Source: Phycisphaerae bacterium
GTDB lineage: Bacteria > Planctomycetota > Phycisphaerae > Sedimentisphaerales > Anaerohalosphaeraceae
DNA: 57,882 nucleotides
Direction: 5' to 3'
Assembly (NCBI GenBank): GCA_012729675.1
Contig: JAAYCR010000023.1
Span: 1 to 57,882, forward strand
The notes under the pieces were generated by a model. That model was not told the DNA's origin. It searched no databases and saw only the letters and a list, made by a program, of their open reading frames with translations. Both the position numbers and the translations under genes were made by a program. Below, in pieces: positions 57,768 to 57,882 of the stretch (position 1 is the stretch's first letter; each line of letters begins with the position of its first letter).

Positions 57768-57882
57768 GACTTTATCTGACACTAACTGAAAGAAGTATGG
57801 TAAGATGACCGCGTAACGGAGCGAAGGCGCAGCCGAAGTGGAGTTACGCGGTCGCAAATCCAACGAAAGGAGTGTCAGACAA
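57757..57882 (+). mobile_element. Probable end of an insertion sequence
   Basis: From about 57757 the sequence no longer fits the acyltransferase. Seen: TTATCTGACACT (57770-57781) and, near the window end, AGTGTCAGACAA, almost its reverse complement; a perfect 11-bp palindrome GACCGCGTAAC/GTTACGCGGTC, about 57806-57852; and an AAAGGAG that would suit a transposase start just beyond the window. Element type not identified; the transposase and far end are outside the window. Confidence 0.45.

Overview
The window looks like chromosome from a Gram-negative anaerobe, most likely a planctomycete of the Phycisphaerae type. This is inferred from gene content, not from a marker gene: a pseudopilin-rich secretion/pilus cluster with very large GspG-like proteins, KDO synthesis, a B12-dependent ribonucleotide reductase, HydG, a Na+-NQR, a GH57/GT4 glycogen operon, and rubrerythrin-type oxygen defence.

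Layout. 0-3.3 kb: LigD-type phosphoesterase-domain protein, pta, tRNA-Arg(ACG), cinA. 3.4-19.2 kb: one plus-strand cluster for a type II secretion/type IV pilus machine, with two GspE/PilB ATPases, PilT, GspF, four GspG-like pseudopilins and GspH-, I-, J- and K-like minor pseudopilins; no secretin, inner-membrane platform or prepilin peptidase is present here. 19.7-23.4 kb: kdsA, a radical SAM protein, a small orphan gene, a Xer recombinase and a small membrane coiled-coil protein. 23.4-25.1 kb (minus): an overlapping protein kinase/phosphoesterase pair. 25.5-27.6 kb: hydG and a HAD phosphatase. 27.6-32.3 kb (minus): glycogen operon (GT4 synthase, GH57, debranching enzyme), then tRNA-Lys(TTT). 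32.9-36.7 kb (minus): nrdJ and a second HAD gene, with two well-spaced NrdR boxes upstream of nrdJ.

37.1-48.2 kb is an uninterrupted plus-strand oxygen-defence and redox array: PerR-like regulator, rubrerythrin, Tpx, flavodiiron protein, desulfoferrodoxin, ferritin, a second diiron protein, nqrBCDEF without nqrA, an unknown 152-residue protein, rubredoxin and zwf. The likely logic is peroxide sensing, then reduction of H2O2, superoxide and O2 by rubredoxin-linked enzymes, iron sequestration, and reductant from NADPH/NADH metabolism.

48.7-57.8 kb is an exopolysaccharide locus (membrane-anchored beta-propeller protein, WecB, GT4, Wzy/ligase-type protein, Wzx flippase, FrhB-like Fe-S protein). 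It ends in an acyltransferase gene that stops after 53 codons, where sequence resembling the end of an insertion element begins.

Many intergenic gaps carry short degenerate tandem repeats of period 7, or of period 9-10, the latter concentrated between the pseudopilin genes. These repeats sometimes supply start-codon surroundings or even leader-peptide codons. No CRISPR array or rRNA gene was seen.
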